Shown: positions 10,901-23,163, numbered from the stretch's first letter. The stretch: 64,000 bases of DNA from Pochonia chlamydosporia 170 (GCF_001653235.2 NC_035794.1:4154001-4218000); one strand, 5' to 3'. Program-made: numbers and translations. Notes: generated from the sequence alone by a model not told the origin.

Positions 10901-13900
10901 TGTGACTTGCGTAGCCTGCGATAAACAATCAGAAACATAAAGTCGCTTGTTGCGTTCAGGCAAGTTAGTGCATACGAGCAAGAACAGAATTAGTGAACAA
11001 CCAGATGCTCTTTCCTTCCAATGTCCAATTTGATGTGACCAGGCCGGTTCGGTAGGGCAATTCAGTCACCAGCTGTCAGGTAGACCAGACTGGATCGTTC
11101 CTTCCCTTCCTTCCTTCTTACCGCCGCCTCCAGCCACCCGAGCTTTTACCAAACCGGACCAAATCCACCGCCAACCTAAGGAGCAACAATCACCACACAT
11201 CAACACCACCGACGAAAGCATGTATGTGCACCACTTAATGTCCTCCGGCAGCCGTGGAGACCTGCCCATCTACTGCAGACTCAGGATTCCCACCCACACC
11301 GATTCGTCTTCATCTCCCACAAAGCAATGCCATGTTATCCCATCCATTCAGGTCTTCAAGCCACCGTGCATGCTGCTTTTGACCCAGGGCTCATCGCCGA
11401 ACAAGCGGCAACCTCCCTTTCAGCATTTAGCTAACGCGAAGCACTCGCCGAGCTCGTATTGTCCGGTTCACCTATCAATAACATTGTTGCCTGTGCCGGC
11501 CTCAACTCGGTGATTATCTTTCGGCCGGTCATCTCCCTTGTTGCCCTGTTTTCTCGTCTTTTCTGCCTCTTCCATTCCAGTCCGTTCCGACAGCGTGTCC
11601 ACTTGGAGCCCACTCACACCTCCTCACGTCCGCCTCCGCCTTTGCTCAACCAGACTGCAATTTTCACCTCCCTGTCAGAGCCATTCCTCTTACGGTTACT
11701 TACTTCGTCACTGCCGGATACTTGGTAGGGATCTACACCGCGGCTCCAAAATCGAACCATGGAGAGCTTCTGGAAAATTTCGAAACGGGCCACCATGTCA
11801 AGGCGTCGATGCAGAATCTTGGAGCCACCAGTCACAACGAGTGCTTTGTTACATCCATCTCAATCCACATTGCATGGTTATGGTCGCTGCCTCCATTCTG
11901 CGGACCAGTATCTCGCCAAGCAACCAATCCCAACTGTTCGGCGGACTTGTACCCGATTTCCATTACCCTTCGCTATCATCACCACCCCTGGCCCGTTTTG
12001 TATCTGACTGCGAGATATTCCTTTTTACAGGTGAGAGATTCGAGAACCAGGTGAGAACCGCAACGCTGTGGCCAGACGAGAGTCTGTGCTCTCTTTTCGT
12101 TGCAACAACGGCCTACGGGATATTTTCGTTGTTACTTGACACTTTCGTTTTCGCAGATCACGTAGTGGTTAGGTTTCTACACGGGCCGGCACAGCCAGAG
12201 TCTCGCTTAGTCCATTTTCACCAGCCCAGGACATCTGGACCGTTGAGCTTGAAGTGTGCTTAGGGTTGCCAAACGGCGAGTGCCTGCGGTACTGTGAGAG
12301 GATAGACGGCGCGCTCTGGTTCGGCGTCGTACTGCTAATGACACCCGACTGTCCAACCCTCTATTTAACCATTGGGACTCTTTTCTGTCGGGGATCTGCA
12401 AAGTAGACACAGCAGCTGGAAACAAATCATCTATCCCACTCACCTATCACTAGCCTTAATCCTTCGGCGACGGCGCTGCCGAGTCTTCCGGTATTCCTCG
12501 CCGCATACTCGCACTCCTTGTCTGGAGCTGATACCGGCAGCTAATGCACGAATACACACTTGTACAGGCGTGCGTCACATCATTATTAGGTTCTGTCATT
12601 TACGCGCTGCCTATTCCTGTACAGTTTTTACGTACAGCTTCTTGAATAAGCTCCACAGCGTACGGAGCAGTAGCCAACCCTTCTCATTTCATCCGTGATC
12701 CCTACTACCACCATTGTGAGTACATTGAGTCCTAGACGGTCTACGGGAGCCGTTTTACCACCCCATGGGGATCGCGGCTCCTCTCCTAACTCTTTATCCA
12801 CGGGGAAGGCTTCACTACACAAACTCTGCTCCCTCTCGTGCTCCATAATTGTGAGACGTTTTTGTCAAGTTTTCAAGCATCAGGGATTCTCAACGCGAGA
12901 GAATCCGGAGGTGGAGATGCGTTTGACGATGCAGCACCAGCGAAGTTGGCGATCCCTGACAAACTAATGGTGATTGGCAAATACGCTTGTCACCGGTTAT
13001 GTCTACAGTATGCTTATGTTTGAGAGTTTTTTTTAGTTTTCTGCCCATGGGCTCGTCCTTGTTTCCATGCACCCGATGTGCTAATGAGACTTGGATCATG
13101 AATAAGTTCTTTGCCATGGACGGAGTAGCATGTATATGCGATGCCTGTTCTGAGGAGCGGCTAGTCTCGGCTGGTGGTATCGATGTAGATGCTGGAGTTG
13201 TTCCACCTGATAAGTCGTGAAATGTTGCCTCAACGTTGATCGATCAGGTAATTGGGGAAGTGGGAGAAGGCAATTTGATCTCGGTCTCGATTCCGTCACG
13301 ATTTCTGTGGAGGAATACGGCACTTTGTTGATGGTTTCAGCGAGTGCAAATCCATTTTGAAGCAGGTTGGGAGAGTACTCATATTGTCGAAGGCTACCCT
13401 ATAAGATACCCGTCCTCGTATGGATTTCAATTCACGACTGCTCGTTTGAGTTTGTAAGATGACAGAGGGGTGAGGTTGTTGGTGTTTATCTTGACTGTGA
13501 GGTGGACATCATTTCAATCCTCAAAGTTTGGGTCCAAAGTAACAAAGTCCTTATAGTCGATGACTCACTCTAAACGATGCCCAAGTAGAAAATGGTTTGT
13601 CGCGACGACACCAACAATCCTCTTGACAATATTGGAGGCTAACATACTTTTGACAGTTACTGTTACAGCACCTAAAGGTATGTTTCAACAGTGAGGTATC
13701 CAGCCTGCCAGATCTCTGGTATACAATGCCGCCAGGAACTATGCAGGAAACGCAGTCATGTTGGCTCTGAGACGGGTCTGAGGAAACAGATTTAAGACAC
13801 AGCTTGCCAAGTATACATCCTCAACTGTCCACTCATTGACCTAGCTTGCGCAAGACGATTCTCTCACAAACGTTTACTAAGGAACGAGACTGATAGCCAT

Positions 13901-14908
13901 TCATGGCGGATGGCTGTTCCAACAAGCTACATTACTGCTAAATGATCGCGATGAAAGTTCTATCGCCCTTTGTGTCAAGGAAATTGACAACTTCGCAATT
14001 CATTCACACTCAAAAGAGACACTCAACCAATACTAAGACTTATAGCTTATAATGACGCAGCTAATCGCCTTTGTACGTGCACCTTAGGTTACAGGAAGGC
14101 GCTGTCTGACAACTTTCTTAGTTCTTCTCAGATGTTTGCTGGTACAGTCATCATGGGCAGTACCGCGTATCTTATCAGGCTACCGAAGAGGAACCACCGG
14201 TCTCCAATACTTGGTGGCCGTTCTCAAGACCAAGATGCGAGGCATAACGTATAGCGTGTGGCGGAACACATATTGTCTACTTGTCTCAAACCCAATGAGA
14301 TGCCTGCATTTGCATACGACATTTGTGCCCAATTAGATGCCCAACGTCGGGGTTCTCCTAGAGTTGTAAGCCCAGTCGGTACCAATGACGAAGAACTAAT
14401 TTGCCATACTAACTTCCTCTCCACGCTAAGATTAAGCTTTCTTTTACGTGAAGATCCCCTTAGCGAATTAGTATTCTCGCAGTGGGATCGCACAGGCGCA
14501 GCCTTGTCCCCCATTCCACCGCATTTTCACTTACGGCACACCGAACTATAAGCTGCAGCTTGCAGGTGCTTCATACATCCCAGTAGGCGACAACCAAATT
14601 TAGGCCCTGGGCGTAAAATGGCAACATCTTTGTCCCTTAGCGATTGCGTCGATTGCCGCCTTTGTCTTCACTCTTGCAACTCTCTTATGTGACAAGGTGC
14701 TCATACATTCACCACATCTTCCGAGTGACAACGCCCTGACCCTTCATTCTGTCATATAAATCCAATAATACTACTCTTCTGTGGATTCTGGTGGCTCTCT
14801 CTCAACCTCGACAGGCATCATTATTTTAGACTTTCATTTCCTGCTCCTCCTCGCGGACACTACACAGCAGGTCGCAGCCCGATAAGCAGATCAACAAGAA
14901 CCTAGAGC
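7903..14908. other. Seven-kilobase stretch without a supportable gene
   Basis: Frames up to 241 codons exist (for example 11538-12263 plus, 10066-10587 plus) but none shows domain motifs, sensible residue composition or linkable exons. The first 1.2 kb is the purine/CT-rich upstream region of the amino acid transporter. 11095-12700 is pyrimidine-rich with intron-like pieces, such as a TTTTTACAG ending near 12030, and resembles a long untranslated leader or noncoding transcript more than a gene. 13300-14100 is AT-richer and featureless. No tRNA, transposon or tandem repeat was recognised. Confidence 0.5.
8096..8166. repeat. Purine tract (GGAA/GAAG-rich; CT-rich on the minus strand)
   Basis: About 70 bp of nearly pure purine with repeated GGAAGAAA units. 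It lies 200 bp upstream of the amino acid transporter start, so on the transcribed strand it is a CT-rich element of the promoter or leader. Low-complexity sequence, no coding value. Confidence 0.6.
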
Positions 14909-15768
14909 ATGGCCAGCGACGCTTCGGTCAAGTTGGCTGTGCTCATAGATGCGGACAATGCCCAGCCAAACATGGCAGGTGTACTGCTTGCAGAGATTGC
15001 CAAGTACGGCACCGCCTTTGTCAAGCGGGCTTATGGCGACTGGACAGGTAGCAATCTGAAGGGCTGGAAGGAGCAACTTTTGGAAAAGTCGATTCAGCCA
15101 ATTCAACAGTTTGCGTATACGTACGGGAAGAACTCGACGGACGCGGCCATGGTGATTGACGCCATGGATTTGCTATACTCCAATAGGTTCGATGGCTTCT
15201 GTCTTGTCTCGAGTGACAGCGATTTTACTCGGTTGGCCTCGCGGATCCGCGAGTCCGGACTTGTGGTATATGGCTTCGGAGAGCGCAAGGCCCCCAAGGC
15301 TCTTGTCAGTGCTTGTGACAAGTTTATTTACATCGAGAACCTGCCTCCACCAGTTGAATTTTCAACGGAACCCGCTGCGCGGCCGTTCAAGGGACCGCCA
15401 GCAATAAAGCCGGTCCCATTCCTGGCACAGAGATTGATACAAGAAGCCATAGAGACGACTTCGGATGACGACGGATGGGCCAATCTTGCTGTTGTCGGGT
15501 CTATCATCACCAAGTGGCACCCGAACTTTGACGCCCGCAGCTATGGATTCCTGAAGATTAGCCACATGATTCACGCAGACCCTTTGTGGGAAGTTGAGAA
15601 ACGACTCCCTGGGGAAGGAAAGCCGCCAGTTGTCTATGTTCGAAATAAAAAGAGGCCGAGGTGAGTCTTCACCCTGTATATACGTAAAGTAAAGCTCGAG
15701 ACGCTAAATGTTTTGCTAGGGTGCGCACTCGAGACGAGAATGTGCCGACAGGGCCGGCGTCGCCTTAG
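14909..15768 (+). CDS. NYN-domain (LabA/PIN-like) protein with C-terminal OST-HTH/LOTUS domain
   Basis: Exons 14909-15660 and 15720-15768 are joined across a 59-bp intron (GTGAGT...GCTAG) and encode 267 residues. The NYN domain spans roughly 6-145. It has the acidic metal-binding residues expected of PIN-like nucleases: D14 and D16 in LIDADNAQ, D84 and D87 in VIDAMDLL, D103 and D105 in SSDSDF. Residues about 170-245 fit an OST-HTH/LOTUS winged helix, a domain that binds RNA or recruits helicases. The tail is basic (NKKRPR) then Pro/Gly-rich. Likely role: RNA metabolism, possibly ribonuclease. This NYN-LOTUS architecture is widespread in bacteria and also found in fungi; the substrate is unknown. 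Confidence 0.85.
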
Positions 15769-17637
15769 CACTGTTGGGTCAGAAACTACCAGACAGATGG
15801 TTTACAATGGCACCGACTTGTAAGAAACAAATAATTTTTTGGAGGAAAATTTGCGTCGAATTGCTTACATATCACAATCCTTTGCACGCTCACATATCAG
15901 GGATTGGTGTGATGCTGTCTTATGTTTTAGAAGTACTACTCTTCTTGTGTTGGGATACTTCTGAGCAACTTGCGGTTCATGCAATGTCAGTCGAGTGACA
16001 CGATGCAATTTATAAATTTCTAGCCGGTGCTCTACAACTCCTTCAAAAGACAAGAAACCATCCAAAACAAACACATTATCCCTAGAGTTAAAACTTTCCT
16101 CAAGTTCCATCAGTTGCCAATCTAGTTTGCCGCTCTATCTTACATATGTTCAGATCACGCCTCTTCGGCCCGGTTGACAAGCTGCGAAAGTTGAGTAGGA
16201 ACTGGAGTATACGTTTTACGGCTGTTTCCAGGAGATGCTGATGCTGGAACGGACCAGACGCTGTTTGCATGTTCAATGTATCACAAGCACTTGTCAATTT
16301 TATCCGTGTCGTCATACAACTGACTGTTACTCTGCCTTTCTAGCTAAGCCGTCATAAAATTTCAATGATGAGATACTTTGGTATTTTGGTACTGGTCTTT
16401 GCCTGTCAACTTGGTTGGAAGCCAATCTCATCAGCCCTGTGCTACCAAATCAATTTGTCTTCCAGGGTTAGGGTCATGCATGGATGTACCAGACTGCTTG
16501 GCTGCCGAGCTGGTGGGGCCCCCGGCTGCTCCTTCCCCCAACAAGATGCTGTGACGTGACGAGCCGCACCTGCCTCGGCACGAATTTTGACATTGCGGAA
16601 TTGGCCGCTCAATTCGACCATATCAGACTCAACTTGTCAGCCATCAGATTGTTTAAGGCACGAAAATAGAGAGTTTGGCTTCCGAATACCGGTACTGTGC
16701 TCGAAAAACGGTGCTGTCCGAATAATTTACTGCATATTGGTTGAACACGGCTGAACCCGGAAGGCCAGAGCTGTCGAAGTCAGATGTGGACAACAACGGG
16801 AGAGTGTCAAGTCCTTGCTGCAGAGACAGTACCGAAACCGAAATGCAACATCGCCATGTCTGATGAATCGTATTTTGGAGACAACTGCAAAGGGTGCTGT
16901 ATCGAGTCTTTGCAGTGATCAAGGTACCTAGGTACGTAATCATCGGGACTCTCAACTCGGCTTCTTGTTGTCAAGACGCCTTCTTCAACATTCAAGCAGG
17001 GGCTTTATTTATTTCGCTACCCTGCATTTGGAGATGGGCGTCAAATCGATCTGCATGGCCCAAGGCTTGTGAAGTAAGTAACGCGGCATCTGACACAAAC
17101 TTTACACCATTCTCTAATGGCATGTGCATTGACCATGAATCGCAGCATTCAGAGCAAATTCTCGCCCAGGCCGAGGATGATTTGCTAATCTTGGCCGAAA
17201 CAAAGGCATCACCACCCCAGTTGATATCTCCACATCTACCAGACCAGACTAGACTACCGACAAGAGCACACAAGCCTCGACCATCCAGGAAACTAACCAG
17301 GCAATTGAGCTTGTTACCCCACCATGCGCCATGGGGTCAATGTCAATGACAGAATAAGACCGAAACCTCCGAACTCGCACGACTTGACGTCGCCAGTTGT
17401 CGTACCGAGCATTTGCCATTAACCTCGGGATGGCGTTAGCGTTTCCCCATACATCTCATACATCTGGAACATTTATCATTTGTCCCAACCTCATATCTCT
17501 TGCTACTTTCTCTCCCCAATTCTAGTCAAGTCTGAGCTGCCATTTACCACCCTGGTTGTGATATTTGCCGACACTGTTCATCTACAACACTCTCACCATA
17601 CCAAGAAGCATCCCAGTTCGAATTCGAGCTCTCCGAT
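15769..17637. other. Intergenic, 1.9 kb, upstream of acyl-CoA oxidase
   Basis: No credible gene. It holds three CCTCGG/CCGAGG hexamers (annotated separately) and one GGTACCTAGGTAC palindrome at 16923-16935. The last 200 bp are pyrimidine-rich, as expected of a core promoter and leader. Confidence 0.6.
16573..17428. promoter_or_regulatory. Three CCTCGG-type fatty-acid response motifs upstream of acyl-CoA oxidase
   Basis: CCTCGG at 16573-16578, CCGAGG (reverse orientation) at 17171-17176 and CCTCGG at 17423-17428, about 1065, 467 and 215 bp before the start codon. This hexamer is the known binding core of the FarA/FarB (Ctf1) fatty-acid regulators of Aspergillus and Fusarium. About one chance copy is expected in a region this size, so the upstream-most copy may be meaningless. 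Confidence 0.5.
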
Positions 17638-19695
17638 ATGCCTCCACCGAATCCCGACTGGGTCAAGGCCCTGGTGCCTTCTGGCCCTCATGGACCAGAG
17701 CTCCTGGAACAAGAAAGATCTAAATCAAACGTCAACGTCAACCAACTCGCTGAATTTCTACACACTAGCCAGGTGCTTGAGAGAAATGCAAAGATCCTGG
17801 AGATCCTGCAAGCACATCCCGTCTTTGACAAGTCTCAAAATTACTTCAATGGTCGAATCGACAAGATCAAGGCCGCTCTAGCGAGAGCAAAGGCCCTGCG
17901 GCAGTTATCAATCAAGCACCAATGGAGCCAGGAGGAGTATACTGCTGCCAATGACCTCATCAGCGAGCCTACTCCCTACGGCCTGCATGCATCCATGTTC
18001 CTGAAGACGCTGCAAGAGCAGGGCACCCCTGCCCAACACAAGCTGTTTTTGGAAAAAGCACAAAACTATGAATACATCGGCTGCTACGCGCAAACCGAGC
18101 TTGGCCACGGCTCCAACGTTCGCGGTCTGGAAACGACGGCTACTTGGAACCAGGAAGACAAGACATTTACAATTCATTCACCGCACCTAACTGCCTCCAA
18201 ATGGTGGATCGGCTCTCTCGGAAAGGCTGCAAATCATGCCGTAGTCATTGCACAGCTTGTCATCAATGGCAAGTCATACGGCCCGCACCCATTCGTCGTT
18301 CAAATTCGAGATCTCAAGACTCACAAGCCCTTGCCAAACATCCACGTCGGAGACATTGGCCCCAAGTTTGGTTACAACACCATGGATAACGGCTTCTTGC
18401 TCTTCAACAAGATCAAAGTCCCCCACATCAACCTGCTCAGCCGGTTCTCGGGGGTAGACCCAGACACTGGCAAATACGTCAAGCCCCAGAATCCGGCCCT
18501 TGTCTATGGCACCATGACATACATCAGGTCTACCATTGTACTTCAGTCGGGATCTGTGCTTGCCCGTGGTGTTACCATTGCGGTCCGGTATTGCGCTGTC
18601 CGTCGTCAATTCCAAGACCGTGACAGCACCAACGACGAACATGGCGAAAACCAAGTCATCGATTACACAATGGTTCAACATCGATTGCTCCCCCTGTTGG
18701 CAGCTACATACGCTCTGCACTTCACGGGCCGTGCCATGCTGAGACTATACAACGAGAACCAGAAGCGCATGGCTAACCCGTCTTCAGCCACGTCCAGTGA
18801 CAGCGACATCCTGCCCGACCTCCATGCCACTTCCTGCGCCTTGAAGGCATTCTCATCGACTGTTGCTGCAGAGGGTCTCGAAGTCTGCCGTCGCGCCTGC
18901 GGTGGTCACGGATACTCTGCATTCTCTGGCATCGGCAGCTGGTATGCCGATTACCTGCCCACCGTCACCTGGGAGGGCGACAACTACATGCTCACTCAAC
19001 AAGTCGCTCGTTATCTGCTAAAGTCAGCACGAGGCGTCCTAGCAGGCAAACCAGCGTCTAATGATATTTCACGCGTTCTCGCGGAATTCATCGCAAGACA
19101 AGACATTGGCGCCGCCTTTGACATTCTGGACAATGATGAGGACCTCGTCAAGGCCTTTGCCTGGAGAGTAGCATTCTTGACGTTTGAGGCTCTCAAACAC
19201 AGGGATGAGGAGAAGCAATCGTGGAATAGCCTCCTCATCGACTTTTGGCGTCTCTCTACTGCATTCGCTCAGTATCTCATTGTGAAGAACTTTTACGAAA
19301 CACTTCAAGACGAGACTACAAAGTCTTCGCTTGATTCATCCACAACGACAATGCTCCGCAGTCTCTTCCATCTCTTTGCGTTGAACTATTTGCAGTCGCA
19401 CGCATCTGAATTCTTTACCAGTGGTGCCAGCACTGTGCGCCAAATCCAGCTTGCTCGCACGAAACGGACCTTGTCTCTGCTCAAGGAAATTCGTCCACAC
19501 GCCGTCAAGTTGGTTGATGCGTGGAAGTTCCCAGATTGGCAACTCGACAGCTCGCTGGGTCGTTACGATGGTCGGGTCTATGAGGACATGTTCCACAGGG
19601 CGTCGGAGGTGAACCCTCTTAATGACATTACCTTTGATCCTTACCCAGATTCGAGTGTCTTGTTCCAGGGCGACAAGCGGCCGTCGAAGCTCTAA
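17638..19695 (+). CDS. Peroxisomal acyl-CoA oxidase
   Basis: Single exon, 685 residues, the normal length for fungal acyl-CoA oxidases. An alpha-helical N-terminal domain (to about 135) is followed by the FAD-binding middle region (CYAQTELGHGSNVRGLETTA, ASKWWIGSLGKAANHAVV) and two helical C-terminal domains. GGHGYS and TWEGDN contain the FAD contact and the catalytic glutamate of the family. The protein ends in SKL, a canonical PTS1 signal, so it acts in the peroxisome matrix. Reaction: fatty acyl-CoA plus O2 to trans-2-enoyl-CoA plus H2O2, first step of beta-oxidation. The upstream region has CCTCGG motifs consistent with induction by fatty acids. Chain-length preference cannot be read from the sequence. 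Confidence 0.95.
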   Translation: MPPPNPDWVKALVPSGPHGPELLEQERSKSNVNVNQLAEFLHTSQVLERNAKILEILQAHPVFDKSQNYFNGRIDKIKAALARAKALRQLSIKHQWSQEEYTAANDLISEPTPYGLHASMFLKTLQEQGTPAQHKLFLEKAQNYEYIGCYAQTELGHGSNVRGLETTATWNQEDKTFTIHSPHLTASKWWIGSLGKAANHAVVIAQLVINGKSYGPHPFVVQIRDLKTHKPLPNIHVGDIGPKFGYNTMDNGFLLFNKIKVPHINLLSRFSGVDPDTGKYVKPQNPALVYGTMTYIRSTIVLQSGSVLARGVTIAVRYCAVRRQFQDRDSTNDEHGENQVIDYTMVQHRLLPLLAATYALHFTGRAMLRLYNENQKRMANPSSATSSDSDILPDLHATSCALKAFSSTVAAEGLEVCRRACGGHGYSAFSGIGSWYADYLPTVTWEGDNYMLTQQVARYLLKSARGVLAGKPASNDISRVLAEFIARQDIGAAFDILDNDEDLVKAFAWRVAFLTFEALKHRDEEKQSWNSLLIDFWRLSTAFAQYLIVKNFYETLQDETTKSSLDSSTTTMLRSLFHLFALNYLQSHASEFFTSGASTVRQIQLARTKRTLSLLKEIRPHAVKLVDAWKFPDWQLDSSLGRYDGRVYEDMFHRASEVNPLNDITFDPYPDSSVLFQGDKRPSKL

Positions 19696-20729
19696 ATGTC
19701 TAAATTTTGCGGCGTTTGGTTAGAACTCGTTTAGCATAGAATGTATTGTACATGATTACATAGAAGGTCCAATGCTATATTTGAAGGCGATTTACGCCAC
19801 CAATGCAAGCCTACCAGGAATTATTGTGTACCCAGTGCTATCTGATTGGTATGCATTGCATTATTTCCATATTAAAGGTCTGCAATCATGACCATATGCC
19901 ACGTAATTGCCGTCCTATCAGAGTCTATACGTGAGGGCAACAACCGTTCTATACCAAGCCTAGACGGCGCAATTTTAGACAGCAATTGACGTAGGACATA
20001 GCAAATCCTTGGCCTGTGGTTGAGAGCAGGAATTGTTTGGAGGGAGTCTTGGGCATAGCTAGTGCTATGGGTATAGGATTGTATTGGGGCTCGTTGGGTC
20101 GTCAGAGACGTTTAGTAGTCCGACGATTTCATCATCTGGGACATATAAGCTCGAGGCTCTGAGGGTTGGACCGGGCCAGCGGTGGGGGCTGGTGTTTACC
20201 TTGCCTCTGTTGTTTTCTGTTTCCGTACTTGGAGTGCTTCTTTGGAAGACTCGTCATTCATGATGCTTTCCAGCGAAGCTATGGTCGGATGACGGCTTCG
20301 TCAGTGTGGTTGCCATCGGCTTTAGCGAAGAATGTCTGCGAAGTCACAATGCCTAACGGTCGTGTGTATTGTAAAGTAGAACAATGTAAGGGCTTGATCA
20401 TATTCATGGCTTTCGAATGCGCGCATCACAAGATGTCAAACCCAGGGCATGCGCGATGGATAGCGAGTGCTGCACGTGATGGCCACTAAGAAGGGTCCCT
20501 ACAGAGTTTTTATCTTATCGCAACTTTTTTTTTGCGTTTGAACAAAACTGCCCCACGTTGACCACATTCCCCCAAAGCAGTATTGAAACGAAGTCGGTCT
20601 CCAGTGGTCATTACACAATTTTTGCAGAATCTCAAAGTTATAAATCGCTATACATTGGACCAAACAATTCTAAGCACCGCCAAGACAAAGACTGCGTGGT
20701 CAAGCTTACCGCCATCCTCAGTCCTAACC
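19696..20729. other. Intergenic, 1.0 kb
   Basis: 3' region of the oxidase gene and 5' region of the NOB1 gene. The open frames seen lack ATG starts or coding character. A T-rich run (TTTTTTTTTGCG) at about 20525 lies 200 bp before the next start. Confidence 0.6.
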
Positions 20730-22058
20730 ATGGCTACCCCGCCACCGGAGCCCGACGCTCCTCAAACCGTCCTCAAGCCAATTCACAGCCTGGTTCTCGA
20801 TACTGGCCCATTGATCAAAAACGACCCGCCCGTGAGCGCACTCCTCTCACAAGCCGAAAAGCTATACACGATCCCATCCGTCATACCCGAAATCAGAGAC
20901 CCCGCTACACGCGCACGAGTTGAAACAACGCTGCTACCCTTTGTGACGGTCCGCGCGCCGGGTCCTGCGAGTATAAAGTTTGTGACCGACTTTGCCAGAC
21001 GGACGGGTGACCTGGCGGTGCTCAGCAGGCCTGATATCGAGGTTATAGCCCTTGGGTATGAGTTGGAGTGCGAGCGAAACGGCGGCGACTGGCGACTGAG
21101 AAACACTCCGGGCCAGAAGAGGTTGAATGGCCGACCGAATGGCGCAGAGAACAAGGAAAATACCGAGAGTGGTACATCAGAAGATGTGAGCGAGCCAGTT
21201 GCAGCCGATGGTGAGGCCAAGCCGGTGACAGAAGTTGAACAGACTGAGTCGCCTGATTTGGAAACCAAGTTGGACGACATGACTCTGGAATCTACGCAAG
21301 AAGCAGAGAAAACCATTGTCGAGGAAGACACCACGGTTGAAGAGACACCAGCTACCTCCGATGCACCAGAGGATCAACCATCAAACACTGAGTTAACGGC
21401 AGCAGCTGGAGACGACTCAGACGACGAAGGCTGGATCACACCCTCCAACCTCAAGAAGCACCAAGCAGCCGACACATCAGGCAGCACCCCTTCCCAGCCC
21501 GCGCAAAAGACCCTCCAATCTGCCATCCTCACCTCCGACTACGCCATGCAAAACGTCGCCCTCCGAATTAACATCAACCTCATCACACCCACCTTCTCGC
21601 GCATCACGCACCTCAAGAACTGGGTCCTCCGCTGCCATGGCTGCTTCGCCATCACCAAAGAAATGGAAAAGCAGTTCTGTCCCAAGTGTGGTCAACCAAC
21701 ACTCACTCGCACAAGCTGCTCGACCGACCAGCACGGCAACTTCCAGGTCCATCTCAAGAAGAACTTTCAGTGGAATAACCGCGGCAATGTGTACAGTGTT
21801 CCGAAGGCTGTTCACGGGTCTGCCAACGGACGATTGCCCAAGGGCTCGGGCGGGAAGAATGGCTGGGGCAGAGATCTTATTCTTGCAGAGGACCAGAAGG
21901 AGTATGTCAAGGCGAGCGAGGAGCAGAAGAGGCAGAGGAAGCTGGATATCATGGACCAGGACTATTTACCTGGGATTTTGAGTGGGAGGAGGACCGGTGG
22001 TGCCGGCAAGGTGAGTGTCGGGGCTGGCAGGAACATCAATTCCAAGAAGAAGAGGTAG
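20730..22058 (+). CDS. NOB1: 20S pre-rRNA D-site endonuclease Nob1
   Basis: Intronless, 442 residues from ATG 20730; the frame is open upstream only from a non-ATG codon. An N-terminal PIN domain (about 18-125) shows VLDTGPLI (D24), a conserved Glu in VIPEIRD and an Asp in TGDLAVLS, the acidic nuclease centre. A long acidic, low-complexity linker (about 130-260, many E, T, D) follows. The C-terminal zinc ribbon has C302, C305, C317 and C320 in CHGC...CPKC, then the family motif GWGRDLILAEDQKEY and a basic KKKR end. Function by family: cleaves 20S pre-rRNA at site D to make mature 18S rRNA during final cytoplasmic 40S maturation. Confidence 0.95.
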   Translation: MATPPPEPDAPQTVLKPIHSLVLDTGPLIKNDPPVSALLSQAEKLYTIPSVIPEIRDPATRARVETTLLPFVTVRAPGPASIKFVTDFARRTGDLAVLSRPDIEVIALGYELECERNGGDWRLRNTPGQKRLNGRPNGAENKENTESGTSEDVSEPVAADGEAKPVTEVEQTESPDLETKLDDMTLESTQEAEKTIVEEDTTVEETPATSDAPEDQPSNTELTAAAGDDSDDEGWITPSNLKKHQAADTSGSTPSQPAQKTLQSAILTSDYAMQNVALRININLITPTFSRITHLKNWVLRCHGCFAITKEMEKQFCPKCGQPTLTRTSCSTDQHGNFQVHLKKNFQWNNRGNVYSVPKAVHGSANGRLPKGSGGKNGWGRDLILAEDQKEYVKASEEQKRQRKLDIMDQDYLPGILSGRRTGGAGKVSVGAGRNINSKKKR

Positions 22059-23163
22059 TTGCGGCAAGTTTGCATATAGAAATCAAAGTTACGATTGTCA
22101 TGTTCATGCACCACATACACCTCGTCTATGGTACACGGGTGAAACAGTACTCGGGCTGCATCTTCACTAGTGGTGTCTTTCATGTAATGCAAATGGGCTT
22201 TTATTGCCATCAAAAACTCCAAGTGACCCAAACGCCAGCCATTGCAAAATATCTAGGCAAATCCGTCCGTTCCTCCCAACCCTGCACGTCTTGATCTCGA
22301 TCGCCAACTTCCAACATCGCCCGAAATGTCCTCGTCACTGGTATCCAGGCAGCCATCTCCAAAACGATGCCCAATCTCAATCCAATTGCCTTCGCAGCGC
22401 AATTCCAATATTTTCCAATCTCCTCGCACGGATTTACTCTTCCTCTGCGCACTGTTAGCCCTCTATCCCACAGCTCTACTTGCTATATCATGGAAAACAC
22501 ATACTCTGTTGCGTAAGAAGCAGTCCGAATCTCTTCTTCATGGTAACTCTCTGGCGCGACCATTTATCATCGGGCGAAAAGCGAGCCGGGTGCGCAGACT
22601 TTGTGACTTGGCCGTGGGCTACCTTCTTAAGGGTATACAGGCGGTTGCCAGTGGTGTCGAGGGTGTACATGAGATGCATCGCGGCGAATTGGTCTGGAAT
22701 TCCCAAAAAATACGAGAAAGTGCCGTCCCAAAATTAGAAGTGCGTCTGGTTTGGTAGAGTTGCTCAGATGGCTCGAAGCTTGGATCGTAAATTTGCCATG
22801 GGGCAGAAAATTTTGGGTGGATCGTCACGTGTGCTTATCGATAAGAGACTTTCCAACCACTCCATCTGTCACCTTAGACATATGCACAAGCAATTTGTTC
22901 AGTTCACGGCAAAGACACCAATATTTAAAAATATACGCTGGATTTTATTCAAAATATATCGTAGAATAGGTGCGGCGTCTTGGTGCAAGCCATGTGCCGC
23001 TAGAAAGCAATGTACTGTGGTACATATCCAGTGAGTGAGTGGATCGAGCTGGACCGACAATATCAACTAGAACAAAGCACACCAATCATTCTGCCAACGA
23101 AAATCCGTTCAAGCCAATTGCAATGATTTCCAAATCTTCATGCCACGCCTCCCATTACCTAAA
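22059..23163. other. Convergent intergenic, 1.1 kb
   Basis: Between the 3' ends of NOB1 and the AdoMet decarboxylase gene. Frames such as 22326-22757 lack any recognisable feature. No repeats noticed. Confidence 0.55.

Noticed and set aside
11538..12263. 241-residue plus-strand open frame in the gene-poor region
   Set aside because: Composition is Ser/His/Arg/Pro-heavy and shows no motif; looks like chance reading of pyrimidine-rich DNA.
20783..21334. 183-residue minus-strand open frame
   Set aside because: Antisense to the NOB1 coding region, with no domain features.
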